Assembly: GCA_028278125.1 (NCBI GenBank)
Contig: JANQEY010000088.1
Span: 1 to 64,000, forward strand
Origin: a bacterium
GTDB taxonomy: Bacteria; Electryoneota; Electryoneia; Electryoneales; Electryoneaceae
Length of the DNA stretch: 64,000 bases
Reading direction: 5' to 3'
A program made the translations under genes and the position numbers. How positions within the stretch are numbered: position 1 is the stretch's first letter; each line of letters starts with the position of its first letter. Below the pieces are notes generated by a model. It was not told the origin of the DNA. It searched no databases and worked only from the letters and a program-made list of their open reading frames with translations. Below are positions 25,274 to 33,955 of this stretch, one piece after another.

Positions 25274-26349
25274 TTACCTACCTCGCAGATGAAGCTAACT
25301 CAGTTTTCAGTATTGACCTTGATGGTGACGGTGATAATGACGTGCTTTCTGCCTCCGCTTTAGGTGTTAATGTTGCCTGGTATGAAAATATGGATGGTTT
25401 GGGCGATTTTGGTGAACAACAAACTATCTCTGAAGAAGCAAACAACGCGTCATTCGTTTATTCTGCCGATCTCGATGGTGACGGGGACAATGATGTGTTG
25501 TCTGGTCATCTCAATGGAAATCATGGAGATGGTATGGTAGCCTGGTATGAAAATACTGATGGGTTAGGGAATTTTGGCACTCAGCAGGTTTTCGAAGGTT
25601 ATGTGTGCTGCACAAGGTCTGTGACCAGTTCTGACCTGGATGGTGATGGTGATCCTGAAGTTCTTGCAGCTTCATCAGGCAGTGTATTGGGATACAGCAG
25701 TCTCACCTGGTATGAAAATACCAATGGTTTTGGAGAGTTTGGACCACGGCAGTTAATTACCTGCTGGCCCGGAGCCAATTCCGTATTCAGCAACGACCTG
25801 GATGGGGATGGAGATAACGATATCATTCTTGCGTTTTGGGGTGAGTTTGAAATTGAAGGCAGGATACACTGGTATGAAAACTTGGACGGTACAGGCAATT
25901 TCGGTGATTACCAGTTTATAACCTCTTACCCGGATGGAGCATCATGTGTTTTCAGTGCTGACCTCGATGGAGATGGTGACTTTGATGTTCTCTCGTCTTC
26001 CCTGGAACAGAGTGTGATTGCATGGAACAGGAATGATGGATTGCTCGGAGTTGATGATGACCGGCCGACACAACTTATTCCCGGTTCCTTTTTACTTCAA
26101 CCGGCATTTCCCAACCCATTCAATCCTGAAACCACCATCAAAGTTATATTGCCGACAACTTCAGATCTCCGGGTAACTATCTTTAATATCTCTGGACAGG
26201 AAGTAACAACTCTTCATTCTGGAATTCAACCGGCAGGATTGCATAGTTTCACATTTGACGGGAGTAATCTCGCAAGCGGGATATATTTTGTCCGGGCTTA
26301 TGTACCGGGCAGGATGAATGAAGTCCGGAAGATAGTTCTGTTGAGATAG
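25168..26349 (+). pseudogene. FG-GAP repeat surface protein, C-terminal part after the frameshift
   Basis: From 25168 the +1 frame continues the repeats without loss (DGDGDQDVLSASFLDDKIAWYEN...) through about six more units to a sorting domain (PAFPNPFNPETTIKV ... RKIVLLR) and TAG at 26347-26349. The first ATG in this frame is at 25342, inside a repeat and without a ribosome site, so independent translation is unlikely. Restoring one base near 25167 would give a protein of about 497 residues, a shorter sibling of the 22137 protein. The two genes share 42 identical bases near their 3' ends (24644-24685 and 26277-26318). Confidence 0.85.
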
Positions 26350-26354
26350 TGTGA

Positions 26355-26391
26355 TGAAACCCGATCCGCCAACCGGCGGATCGGGCCACCC
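26355..26391 (-). repeat. GGGTGNCCC-palindrome-GGGTTT element, copy 6 (inverted)
   Basis: On the minus strand: GGGTGGCCC, stem CCCGATCCGCC / GGCGGATCGGG (26360-26370 with 26375-26385) and GGGTTTC. It has an 11-bp stem with a 4-base loop, the longest of the family here. Confidence 0.8.
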
Positions 26392-26454
26392 TCCAAAAAT
26401 CGTGTCAATTAGCATGCGGGGACAGGACTCCCACCTAAATGGTTCTTTTCCTGA

Positions 26455-26487
26455 TAAACCCTGTCATCGAAGCTGACAGGGACACCC
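26455..26487 (-). repeat. GGGTGNCCC-palindrome-GGGTTT element, copy 7 (inverted)
   Basis: On the minus strand: GGGTGTCCC, stem CCCTGTCA / TGACAGGG (26459-26466 with 26474-26481), loop GCTTCGA, then GGGTTTA. The core is identical to copies 2 and 4. Confidence 0.8.
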
Positions 26488-26537
26488 AAATCTTAATTTT
26501 ATAATAATTATAGTTGTTGTCTGGCAGGCATGAATTT

Positions 26538-27602
26538 TTACCATACTAAATCAGCTTGCAGGGCAAGGTGATCGGAACTGAGTAGGTTGGTGAGGACTTT
26601 TGCGTTGGCAGCTGAAGTGAAACCGTCGTGCAGGACGTAGTCAATTCGCAGGAATGGATGTTCACGGTTCCAGGTGCCACCAAGTAAATACCCGGCATCA
26701 ACCCAGGCATCCTGGAGTTTGGAATATATCGGACGAATACTGCGGTCTGTGGCAGTCGCATTCATGTCGCCCACCACCAATACAGGTACATGTGTTGTAT
26801 CGACAACACTTGCGACAACTTCAGCCTGTTCCCTGCGGAATGACCATGCCTGTAAGAATCCGGAAAAACCGAGTTTACGGCTGTTTGATTCAAAATGGAC
26901 ACCGATCAGCCGAAGCAGATGGTCACCGTATTGGAGGTCAGCTACCCCAAATCGACGCCATTTCCCACGGAAGGATTCCACATGGAGTGTATTCTGGTTA
27001 ACCAGTTCACCACGTGTTAGTAATACCAAGCCTGTACCTGAATCATCGCGTAACTTAAGGTATCGTCCCAGATATCCTTTCTCTTCAGCTATTTTGAAAA
27101 GTGAATCACGGAAGAAGGTATAAAACTCCTGCAGGATGACAATATCGACATCCTGTTTGACCATGTGATCAATTAGTCCTTCAGGCCATTGTACACCGGT
27201 ATTATAGGTAAGTACTCTTACTCGTTCTGATTTTTCCAGTGAAACAGGTTCACTTTTCTGCAACGGGATTGTGTTGTAACCTTCAAACAGGAGGAGGGCA
27301 ATGAGGAGGATCGACCAGGAGACACTTCTCCATCTTTTTACACGCAGATTGAGGATAAAAACAATGAGGATAAACGGGAAAAGGCATAAACGGAATATCT
27401 GGCTGCCGATGATCCATTCCAGTTCCATCAGGGGAAAACCGGGGGTAAATCTTAAACCGAGGAGTATAGTAAAAACAAGGAGGATCAAGTCGTATACAAA
27501 CCTTGCCTCAACGGAAACAGATTTTACGCTTTTAGCTCGCCTTACTCTTCCCCCGAAGAATTTTCCCGGACCGGGGGGAGGTGGATCATCTACAGCAAAC
27601 AA
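26538..27602 (-). CDS. Membrane-anchored endonuclease/exonuclease/phosphatase-family protein
   Basis: 354 residues from a TTG at 27600-27602 with GAGG 8 bases upstream. The N-terminus is proline-rich and basic, followed by three hydrophobic segments (about 33-52, 63-85 and 92-108). The catalytic EEP domain starts near residue 125: VLTYNTG, VILQEF (metal-binding Glu), LIGVHFES, VLVVGDMNAT (D-x-N), RIDYVL and the terminal SSDHLAL (D-H pair). All core metal-site motifs are present. The family hydrolyses phosphodiester or phosphoester bonds; homologues with this N-terminal membrane layout are common but uncharacterised, so the substrate is unknown. It lies 105 bases downstream of leuS on the same strand. 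Confidence 0.88.
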   Translation of the reverse strand: MFAVDDPPPPGPGKFFGGRVRRAKSVKSVSVEARFVYDLILLVFTILLGLRFTPGFPLMELEWIIGSQIFRLCLFPFILIVFILNLRVKRWRSVSWSILLIALLLFEGYNTIPLQKSEPVSLEKSERVRVLTYNTGVQWPEGLIDHMVKQDVDIVILQEFYTFFRDSLFKIAEEKGYLGRYLKLRDDSGTGLVLLTRGELVNQNTLHVESFRGKWRRFGVADLQYGDHLLRLIGVHFESNSRKLGFSGFLQAWSFRREQAEVVASVVDTTHVPVLVVGDMNATATDRSIRPIYSKLQDAWVDAGYLLGGTWNREHPFLRIDYVLHDGFTSAANAKVLTNLLSSDHLALQADLVW

Positions 27603-27707
27603 TTAAATCATCCTCTGTTTAAATCTTGCGTACAAAACAGCGTTTCCTCATCAAATTATAAACTGTAAATGATTTATAAATCGAGTTTCTGTATTCCTCA
27701 ATAAAGA

Positions 27708-30215
27708 TTATGAAACAACAATATTGACGAGCTTACCCGGGACAACGATTGTCTTCCTTACCGTTTTACCGTTAAGATAAGGTTTCACTTTATCAGACTC
27801 CAGCGCAAGTTCCTTGATCTGATTTTCATCCGCTTCCGCGGGCACATTCATCCGGTCACGAAGTTTGCCATTCACCTGGACTACGATGGTCACCATTTTT
27901 GTAACAAGAGCGGATTTTTCAAAGTCCGGCCATCGCTCTTCGAAGACAGAGTTTTTTACGCCGAACCGTTCCCAGATCTCTTCCGCGAAATGTGGAGCAA
28001 AAGGTGCCATGATCCTGATAAACGCGTGGAGGAGTTTCCGCGCGGCATCAGGATCAACACTTGTAGTATTAATATTGCCAACCCAGAGATAGAATTCGTT
28101 AATAAACTCCATCATCCGGCTGATAGCGGTGTTAAACGTAAAATCTTCCAGGTCTTCACTGACAGCCTTAATTGTCTGGTGTAATGTCCGGAACAATTCC
28201 TCGGGATAATCCTCCTTTTTAAGTACCAGGGTTTTCGGATCCGGACTATTCGCAAGGAACGTTTTTTCCTCAAATTTAACAGCCAGCCGCCATGTACGAT
28301 TCAGGAAACGGTCAATCCCGGAGATACCCTCGTCAGACCAGTCACCACCTTCACGATAATCACCCATGAACATCATGTACATCCTGAAGACATCAGAGCC
28401 GTACTTGTCCACGAAGTTATCGGGATTTACAACATTGCCCAGGGACTTCGACATTTTTGAGCCGTTTTTCTTGATCAATCCCTGGTGAATCAATCGTTGT
28501 GCCGGTTCAGCTACCGGGCTGAGCCCTATTTCATGCAGGAATCGGGTAATGAACCTGAAATATATAAGGTGACCTGTAGCGTGGTCTGAACCACCGACAT
28601 AAGTATTGATCGGCAGCCACTTTTTCATTCGGTCGAGGTTGAATGCTTTTTCTTCATCTTCGGCTGCCAGGTATCTCAGGTGATAGAAGGATGAACAAAC
28701 GAATGTATCCATGGTATCAGGATCACGTTTAGCCGGTCCTCCACATTTTGGGCAGTCACAATTAATCCATTCATCCACAGCAGCCAGTGGTGACTTTCCC
28801 TTGGGCCGAAAATCCTTAATCTCATCAGGTAGTACCACAGGCAGCTGATCTTCCGGGACAGGAACAATTCCACACTTGGGACAGTGGATTATCGGTATTG
28901 GTGATCCCCAGTATCTTTGACGCGAGATCGACCAGTCGCGAATTCTGTATGTAATAGTGGGACCACCAAGGCTTTTCTCCTCCAACTTTTGAGGGATAAC
29001 CTTCTTCCCCTTTTCGCTAGGCATCCCGTTAAAGTCCCAGGAATTAACCATGATGCCCGGATCTTCATAAGCTTCTCGCATTTCCTCGGCTTCCAGGAGA
29101 CCGTCCGGTGGACGAATTACAACCTGGATTGGCAGGCTGTGTTTCAAGGCAAAATCAAAATCACGCTGGTCGTGGGCGGGAACGGCCATTACCGCTCCGG
29201 TTCCATAGCTGCTGAGGACATAATCGGCGATCCAGATTGGCAGCTTTTCTCCTGTGAATGGATGAACGGCGTAAGCACCTGTAAATACACCTGTCTTTTC
29301 ACGAGTAGTAGAAGTACGTTCAACTTCCGAATAACGTGCCGCACGGTTAACGTATTCTTCGACATCTGTTTTACGATCATCCGTGACGATCTGGTTTACC
29401 AGCTCATTCTCAGGTGCCAGGACAACGTAGGTCACTCCGAAAACGGTATCGGGACGGGTAGTGAAAGTTTCAATATGTTGTTCTGAATCCGAATCGAGCG
29501 GAAATCGAATGAACGAACCTTCGCTTCGTCCGATCCAGTTCTGTTGACGTTTAACCGTACTCTGGGGCCAGTCAAGGTCTTTCAATCCTTCCAGCAACTC
29601 GTCGGCATACTTCGTGATCCGGAAAAACCACTGCGTCATTTTTTTCTGGATCACATCACTACCGCAGCGTTCGCAATGCCCTTCAGCTGTTACCTGTTCG
29701 TTGGCGAGAACAGTCTGGCATGAAGTACACCAGTTCAGAAGCGCTTCTTTCTGATATGCAAGATTATGTTCATATAGTTTCAGGAACAGCCACTGCGTCC
29801 ACTTGTAATAATCGGGACGGCTGGTGACGACCATATGATTCCAGTCATACATTGCGCCAATTGCCAATAACTGGTCCATGATTGAGGAGATAGATGACTC
29901 AGTAACTTCCTTGGGATGAGTACCAACCTTGATGGCGTAATTTTCAGCCGGAAGTCCAAATGAATCGAAGCCCATCGGCTCAAACACCTGGTAACCCTGC
30001 AGTCGTTTAAAACGCGCATAGGTGTCCGTTGGGCCATAATTCCACCAGTGACCAATATGCAGTTTACTGCTTGAAGGATAGGAGAACATTACCAGGATAT
30101 ACTGCTTCTCCTTATCCGGTTCATCGAGATCAACCGAGTGAGTTTTGTTCTCTTCCCATTTTTTCTTCCATTTTATTTCAATCTCGTCAAATGGGTACCG
30201 GTCACTTTCCATCAT
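27708..30215 (-). CDS. leuS: Leucyl-tRNA synthetase
   Basis: 835 residues, normal for bacterial LeuRS. The tandem ATGATG start follows GAAGGA; either ATG may be used. Class I signature motifs are KLHIGHWWNYG (HIGH) near residue 52 and NGSKMSKSLGN (KMSKS). The editing domain shows TTRPDTVFGVTYVVLAPE and AVPAHDQRDFDFA, whose aspartate anchors the misacylated amino acid. Zinc-type cysteine pairs are CTSCQTVLANE...CERCG and CPKCG. The anticodon-binding helical domain is at the C-terminus, ending in the leucine-specific VQVNGKLRDRMNVP...VPGKLVNIVV. No T-box leader is visible upstream. Confidence 0.98.
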   Translation of the reverse strand: MMESDRYPFDEIEIKWKKKWEENKTHSVDLDEPDKEKQYILVMFSYPSSSKLHIGHWWNYGPTDTYARFKRLQGYQVFEPMGFDSFGLPAENYAIKVGTHPKEVTESSISSIMDQLLAIGAMYDWNHMVVTSRPDYYKWTQWLFLKLYEHNLAYQKEALLNWCTSCQTVLANEQVTAEGHCERCGSDVIQKKMTQWFFRITKYADELLEGLKDLDWPQSTVKRQQNWIGRSEGSFIRFPLDSDSEQHIETFTTRPDTVFGVTYVVLAPENELVNQIVTDDRKTDVEEYVNRAARYSEVERTSTTREKTGVFTGAYAVHPFTGEKLPIWIADYVLSSYGTGAVMAVPAHDQRDFDFALKHSLPIQVVIRPPDGLLEAEEMREAYEDPGIMVNSWDFNGMPSEKGKKVIPQKLEEKSLGGPTITYRIRDWSISRQRYWGSPIPIIHCPKCGIVPVPEDQLPVVLPDEIKDFRPKGKSPLAAVDEWINCDCPKCGGPAKRDPDTMDTFVCSSFYHLRYLAAEDEEKAFNLDRMKKWLPINTYVGGSDHATGHLIYFRFITRFLHEIGLSPVAEPAQRLIHQGLIKKNGSKMSKSLGNVVNPDNFVDKYGSDVFRMYMMFMGDYREGGDWSDEGISGIDRFLNRTWRLAVKFEEKTFLANSPDPKTLVLKKEDYPEELFRTLHQTIKAVSEDLEDFTFNTAISRMMEFINEFYLWVGNINTTSVDPDAARKLLHAFIRIMAPFAPHFAEEIWERFGVKNSVFEERWPDFEKSALVTKMVTIVVQVNGKLRDRMNVPAEADENQIKELALESDKVKPYLNGKTVRKTIVVPGKLVNIVVS

Positions 30216-30733
30216 TAAATCCTTCAGGCTGCGAATATTGAGTTAATTTAAACTGACAAAATTTTGAAATTCACATCTAACTTGCTTAGTGCGCCTGTTG
30301 TTTATAAACCAAAACCAGGAGCGTAATCTAAACAACAAGCCTCTATTTTAGTAATCCCAGGTTATATGAGCAAGGGATTATTTTATTTTTAGAGTAAGGT
30401 TGGGAATATTTAACCTGGATGAAGAAAATCTCCAGTTTTTTCCGAAAAGAGAGATATTAACTAATATACCGTTATTAATATGTTATTAACGAACCAGGAT
30501 ACCGATACCTCATTTCCGATATTTCCAGCAATGGCTTTAAAATTCTAACTCCGTTCCGCTTGAATAAAAATCGAAAGGAAATTACATTAACTTTCTTATA
30601 AAACATGGGTACTTCGTCATGCCCTTGAGCTTACTGCCGCAATTCCGCAAACCGTTGTTCACACTACTTAAATTGCTTCAAGGTTTGCCCGGGGAGCAAA
30701 AGTAAAACCTTCTTTTGATATACTGGAGAAATT
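30216..30733. other. AT-rich intergenic region between divergent leuS and fixC
   Basis: 518 bases without a credible ORF. I looked for a T-box antiterminator (GGGTGGNACCGCG) in front of leuS and did not find one. No clear -35/-10 pair or hairpin stands out on either strand. Confidence 0.5.
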
Positions 30734-32044
30734 ATGGATGAGGAAGTTGAGGTTCTAATTATCGGTGCCGGACCTGCCGGTGTTGCCGCCGGTCTTGTTC
30801 TTGCTCGTGCAGGATTTGAAGTGATGATCCTTGAGCGTGGAGAAAAACCCGGATCCAAGAACATATACGGTGGAATTTTATTTACTCATCAACTTTTAAA
30901 GTTGCTCCCCGACGCGTACGAAAGCGCCCCAGTCGAAAGAAATGTTACACGACGTCGATTTGGTGTACTCTCCTCAGAAGCTGAGGTTGGACTTGATGTA
31001 AAAGTTTCATCCTGGCGTGAAAAGCCTTACAACCATACCGTAACCGCCCTTCGTGGTCGTTTTGATTCCTGGTTCGCTGAACAGGCTGAAGCGGAAGGAG
31101 CAATGGTAATCCCGGAAATGATGGTCTCAGAACTCCTGATAGAGAACAACCGTGTTGTTGGAGTAAAAACGGAGCCGGGTGGGGAAGAGATGAGGGCGAA
31201 AGTCGTAATTTCCGGTGAAGGTGTTCACGCGTTCCTGGCACGGCAGGCAGGCTTGATGGCACAGACACTTCCTCAACGCCACATGATTACCAATGTTAAA
31301 GAGGTTATCTCCCTCCCGAAAGAAAAGATCGAAGACCGTTTTCTCCTTGAGAATGGGGAAGGTGTCGCGATGGAGTATTTCGGTGACGTTGTCAAAGGTC
31401 TTTTTGGGATGGGATTTATTTATACTAATGAAGATTCTATTTCGATCGGGCTTGGGATGACCGTTCATAGCCTGATTGAGTCCAAAGAAACCCTCAACGA
31501 TTTCCTTGAACATTTCAAAAATCACCCCACAATTCGCAAATTAATCGAGGGTGGTGAATCGATAGAGTATGCCTCGCATATGATTCCTGAGTTTGGATAT
31601 AATCATCTACCGAAAATGACCATGCCGGGTCTGATTCTTGTTGGAGATACCGCTGGATTGATCAATGGTAGTTTTTATCATGAAGGAACCAACCTGGCAA
31701 TGGGCAGTGGAATAATTGCCGCGGAAACTATAGTGGAAGCTAAGGAGAAAGGGTTGGATATCGGGTCAGCTGAAGCCCTGTCGCCCTACCGGGGAAAACT
31801 GGAAAAAACATTCATCCTAAAGGACATGTACAAATTCCGTAAGATACCCGATTTCCTCAACCAGTTCCCTCATTACCTGCGTGAATACCCTGATCATGTT
31901 ACCCGGTGGCTGACAGATTATTTCACAATTGATGAAACACCCAAGGAAGAGGTTGAAAAGGGTATTCTTAATAAGATCAAGAAAGACATCGGACTCTGGC
32001 GATTTGCTGTGGACATGTTCAAAATGGGAAGGAACATGCGATGA
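30734..32044 (+). CDS. fixC: FixC-type electron transfer flavoprotein-quinone oxidoreductase
   Basis: 436 residues; GGAG lies 6 bases before the ATG. The N-terminal FAD-binding motif IIGAGPAGVAAG is followed by the ILERGEKPGSKNIYGGILF stretch typical of FixC, and the second FAD motif LILVGDTAGLINGSFYHEGTNLAMGSG lies near residue 300. The family passes electrons from electron-transfer flavoprotein to quinone, and in FixABCX takes part in flavin-based bifurcation. The gene overlaps fixX by four bases (ATGA), so the two are translationally coupled. The electron-transfer flavoprotein genes fixA and fixB are not in the window, so the donor is encoded elsewhere. Confidence 0.92.
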   Translation: MDEEVEVLIIGAGPAGVAAGLVLARAGFEVMILERGEKPGSKNIYGGILFTHQLLKLLPDAYESAPVERNVTRRRFGVLSSEAEVGLDVKVSSWREKPYNHTVTALRGRFDSWFAEQAEAEGAMVIPEMMVSELLIENNRVVGVKTEPGGEEMRAKVVISGEGVHAFLARQAGLMAQTLPQRHMITNVKEVISLPKEKIEDRFLLENGEGVAMEYFGDVVKGLFGMGFIYTNEDSISIGLGMTVHSLIESKETLNDFLEHFKNHPTIRKLIEGGESIEYASHMIPEFGYNHLPKMTMPGLILVGDTAGLINGSFYHEGTNLAMGSGIIAAETIVEAKEKGLDIGSAEALSPYRGKLEKTFILKDMYKFRKIPDFLNQFPHYLREYPDHVTRWLTDYFTIDETPKEEVEKGILNKIKKDIGLWRFAVDMFKMGRNMR

Positions 32045-32337
32045 GTAAAGAAAATCCAAAGACCATTGAAGATAAGCTGGGACTCCTATCCTATAACTGG
32101 GACAAAGTGAGCCATATTTCCGTTGACCAGGAAAAATTCAAAGCCGATAAACGATCCCCCAAACCCATAACATATGTCTGCCCAGCGAAGGTATACGAGG
32201 AAGATCCTGAAACGGGTGAATGTATTATAAACCATGAAAATTGTGTCGAATGCGGCACATGCCATGTAACATCTCCTGAGTATGTCAATTGGTTCTACCC
32301 GGTGGGCGGAAAAGGGGTAAAATACAGATACGGTTAA
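32041..32337 (+). CDS. fixX: FixX-type ferredoxin-like protein
   Basis: 98 residues, overlapping the fixC stop. The C-terminal half has the FixX pattern CPAKVYEED...INHENCVECGTCHV followed by WFYPVGGKGVKYRYG. Four cysteines (one in CPA, three in CxxCGxC) suit one [4Fe-4S] cluster, as in ETF-quinone oxidoreductase. It is the partner of FixC, carrying electrons between flavin and quinone. Its TAA stop overlaps by one base the ATG of the next gene, so all three genes are probably one transcript. Confidence 0.93.
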   Translation: MSKENPKTIEDKLGLLSYNWDKVSHISVDQEKFKADKRSPKPITYVCPAKVYEEDPETGECIINHENCVECGTCHVTSPEYVNWFYPVGGKGVKYRYG

Positions 32338-33140
32338 TGCGTAAATATCTGCTGCTGTCAGCTCTATTACTGATAATTATTATTCCTTCTGCGTTAAATG
32401 CGCAGACCTGGCAGGATTCATTGCGCCGGGTTGACGATTTATACCGCCAGGGAAAGTTCACCGAGGCGGAACTGGCAGCTTTGCGTCTCTTAAATCGCTC
32501 AACCCACCTGTCTACCAACCAGCAGGCTGATCTGCACAGGACACTCGCATTTATTTCCATAGCCCGTGATGATCGTGAGGCGGGTATGGAACAGTTTATG
32601 AATGCTTTACGCCTGAACCCACGTCTGCACCTCGACAGAACTCTTACTTCACCCAAGATCTATTCCGTATTTGAACGGGCAAGGGAGTCCTTTGTCCAGA
32701 TGAACAGGCAGGAATGGGCTGTGGCGGATGTAGCTATAACCTCTTACAGAATGAGACTTGAGGGCGGAAAACGAAGTCTATTGCTACCCGGACTGGGACA
32801 ACTCTATAAAGGGCACCGTGAGAAAGGATATGCTTTCCTGAGTGCAACAGGAGTATCAATAATCGGGTTGGCAGTGTCACACAGTGTTGTACTCAGACGT
32901 GATGACCGCTACCATAACAGCAACGATCCGGATAAGGCAGGTCAATTGTACGAAGAGTATCGCAATGCCTGGCGCTGGAGAAATGGTTTTGGAATGGCCG
33001 TTATTCTCTGCTGGATCAGCGGATCGTTGGATGCATTCCTTACTGAGCCGGTATTTAATACTGAAGAACTGGATATATCATTCCAGGTATACCCGGATAA
33101 TAACCAAAACATTTCCGCGGGATTTACCATTTATTTCTGA
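32337..33140 (+). CDS. Exported TPR-like/DUF5683-like protein
   Basis: 267 residues from the ATG at 32337 (the longer frame overlaps fixX and is rejected). A signal peptide (LLLSALLLIIIIPSALNAQ) is followed by a helical TPR-like region, about 25-110 (DDLYRQGKFTEAELAALRLLNRS, DREAGMEQFMNALRLNPRL). The C-terminal half has LLPGLGQLYKGHREKGYAFLSATGVSIIGLAV, the 'PGlGQ-y-g-kgk' motif of DUF5683-type membrane proteins, plus two or three hydrophobic helices. An inner-membrane protein with a periplasmic TPR domain is likely. Its link to FixCX is positional only. Confidence 0.75.
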   Translation: MRKYLLLSALLLIIIIPSALNAQTWQDSLRRVDDLYRQGKFTEAELAALRLLNRSTHLSTNQQADLHRTLAFISIARDDREAGMEQFMNALRLNPRLHLDRTLTSPKIYSVFERARESFVQMNRQEWAVADVAITSYRMRLEGGKRSLLLPGLGQLYKGHREKGYAFLSATGVSIIGLAVSHSVVLRRDDRYHNSNDPDKAGQLYEEYRNAWRWRNGFGMAVILCWISGSLDAFLTEPVFNTEELDISFQVYPDNNQNISAGFTIYF

Positions 33141-33164
33141 TGAGTGCAAACAAAAATGCCTGTG

Positions 33165-33785
33165 ATGCACGATGTGCACGATTTAATGAGACAGTATAGA
33201 GATAATCGAAGCATTTTATATTTATAAGTATACCTCATTGTAGTAGTTAATAGTTTGATAATATAATACATAGTAAACCTCCGAGACTTTTCCCCACAAA
33301 TATCAGTCTTTTGGCATGCCCGTTGCACCAATACTATGCAAAGTTGGTTCTTTGAACCTGCGTATATGGAAGGCTTCCTAACGCATGCTGACTTGAAACG
33401 AATCAGGAAAGCAATATCTGCTTCTAGCACTGACACAGCACGGGCACTTGTACGATTTACTATGATCTTCTTCTGCACTGCTTCCTGCACGGTTCAACAA
33501 TACTACTTCTTGCACTGTTTCAGCACGTTATAATTGCCTTGATTCCAGAACGGGATACTGCACGATTAGAACTTGACAACTTGACAGACATCTTGCACTG
33601 TTTCAGCACGGTTTACCTGCACAGCGACAGCACGGTTTCGGGACGGGAATCTAGCACGGTTTACACTTAATGGAAGCGGATGGACTCGGAATTTTTCCGG
33701 ACGTCCCTGGAAGCAGGAAGCCTTTCATATCGGATACATAGCACTGCTACTATAGGGTTGGTTCTTCACTGGCACGGTTTACAAA
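33165..33785. repeat. Field of GCAC-centred degenerate direct repeats
   Basis: About 17 GCAC tetramers occur in some 620 bases, most within the larger word (T/A)GCAC(G/T)(G/A)TTT. An 18-base unit, TTGCACTGTTTCAGCACG, occurs exactly at 33510-33527 and 33593-33610. AGCACGGTTTAC-like words occur near 33605, 33629, 33653 and 33772, and GCACGAT words near 33167, 33177 and 33562. Nearly all are in the same orientation. Spacing is irregular, so this is not a CRISPR array. Function is unknown. Confidence 0.65.
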
Positions 33786-33861
33786 TTCAGCGAACTAACC
33801 CTTTTTCTGTCTGCAGGTTCGTATTCAGGCGTTTCCCTCAACGCCGATACCTGACCCCATC

Positions 33862-33892
33862 AAAAAGCCGGTTTATCACCGGCTTTTTGACT
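33862..33892 (+). terminator. Bidirectional hairpin terminator
   Basis: AAAAAGCCGGT (33862-33872) and ACCGGCTTTTT (33878-33888) are exact complements with a 5-base loop. Confidence 0.85.
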
Positions 33893-33900
33893 CAATAATA

Positions 33901-33928
33901 AACCGGGATGATATCATCCATCCCGGTT
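33901..33928 (-). terminator. Terminator of the beta-helix lipoprotein gene
   Basis: AACCGGGATG (33901-33910) pairs with CATCCCGGTT (33919-33928); on the minus strand the stem is followed by TATTATTG. Confidence 0.75.
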
Positions 33929-33955
33929 AATGATTATTAATAATCTGTTTGTATA

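Larger units (their letters stand above)
33141..33955. other. Long non-coding region between converging genes
   Basis: 815 bases. The only frames are short and lack ribosome sites or protein-like composition. It contains the GCAC-centred repeat field (33165-33785) and a pair of terminators at its right end (33862-33928). Confidence 0.7.

Noticed and set aside
28917..29486. 189-codon frame antisense to leuS
   Set aside because: It is a shadow of the strongly conserved leuS reading frame; composition and start context do not support a gene.
30216..30733. T-box leader in front of leuS
   Set aside because: No conserved antiterminator T-box sequence and no specifier-loop-like structure could be found on the minus strand.
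33336..33533. 65-codon plus-strand frame as a small gene
   Set aside because: It lies inside the GCAC repeat field, has no ribosome site, and its sequence only reflects the repeats.
33165..33785. Possible CRISPR array
   Set aside because: The repeated words are short and degenerate, the gaps between them vary widely, and no cas gene is in the window.
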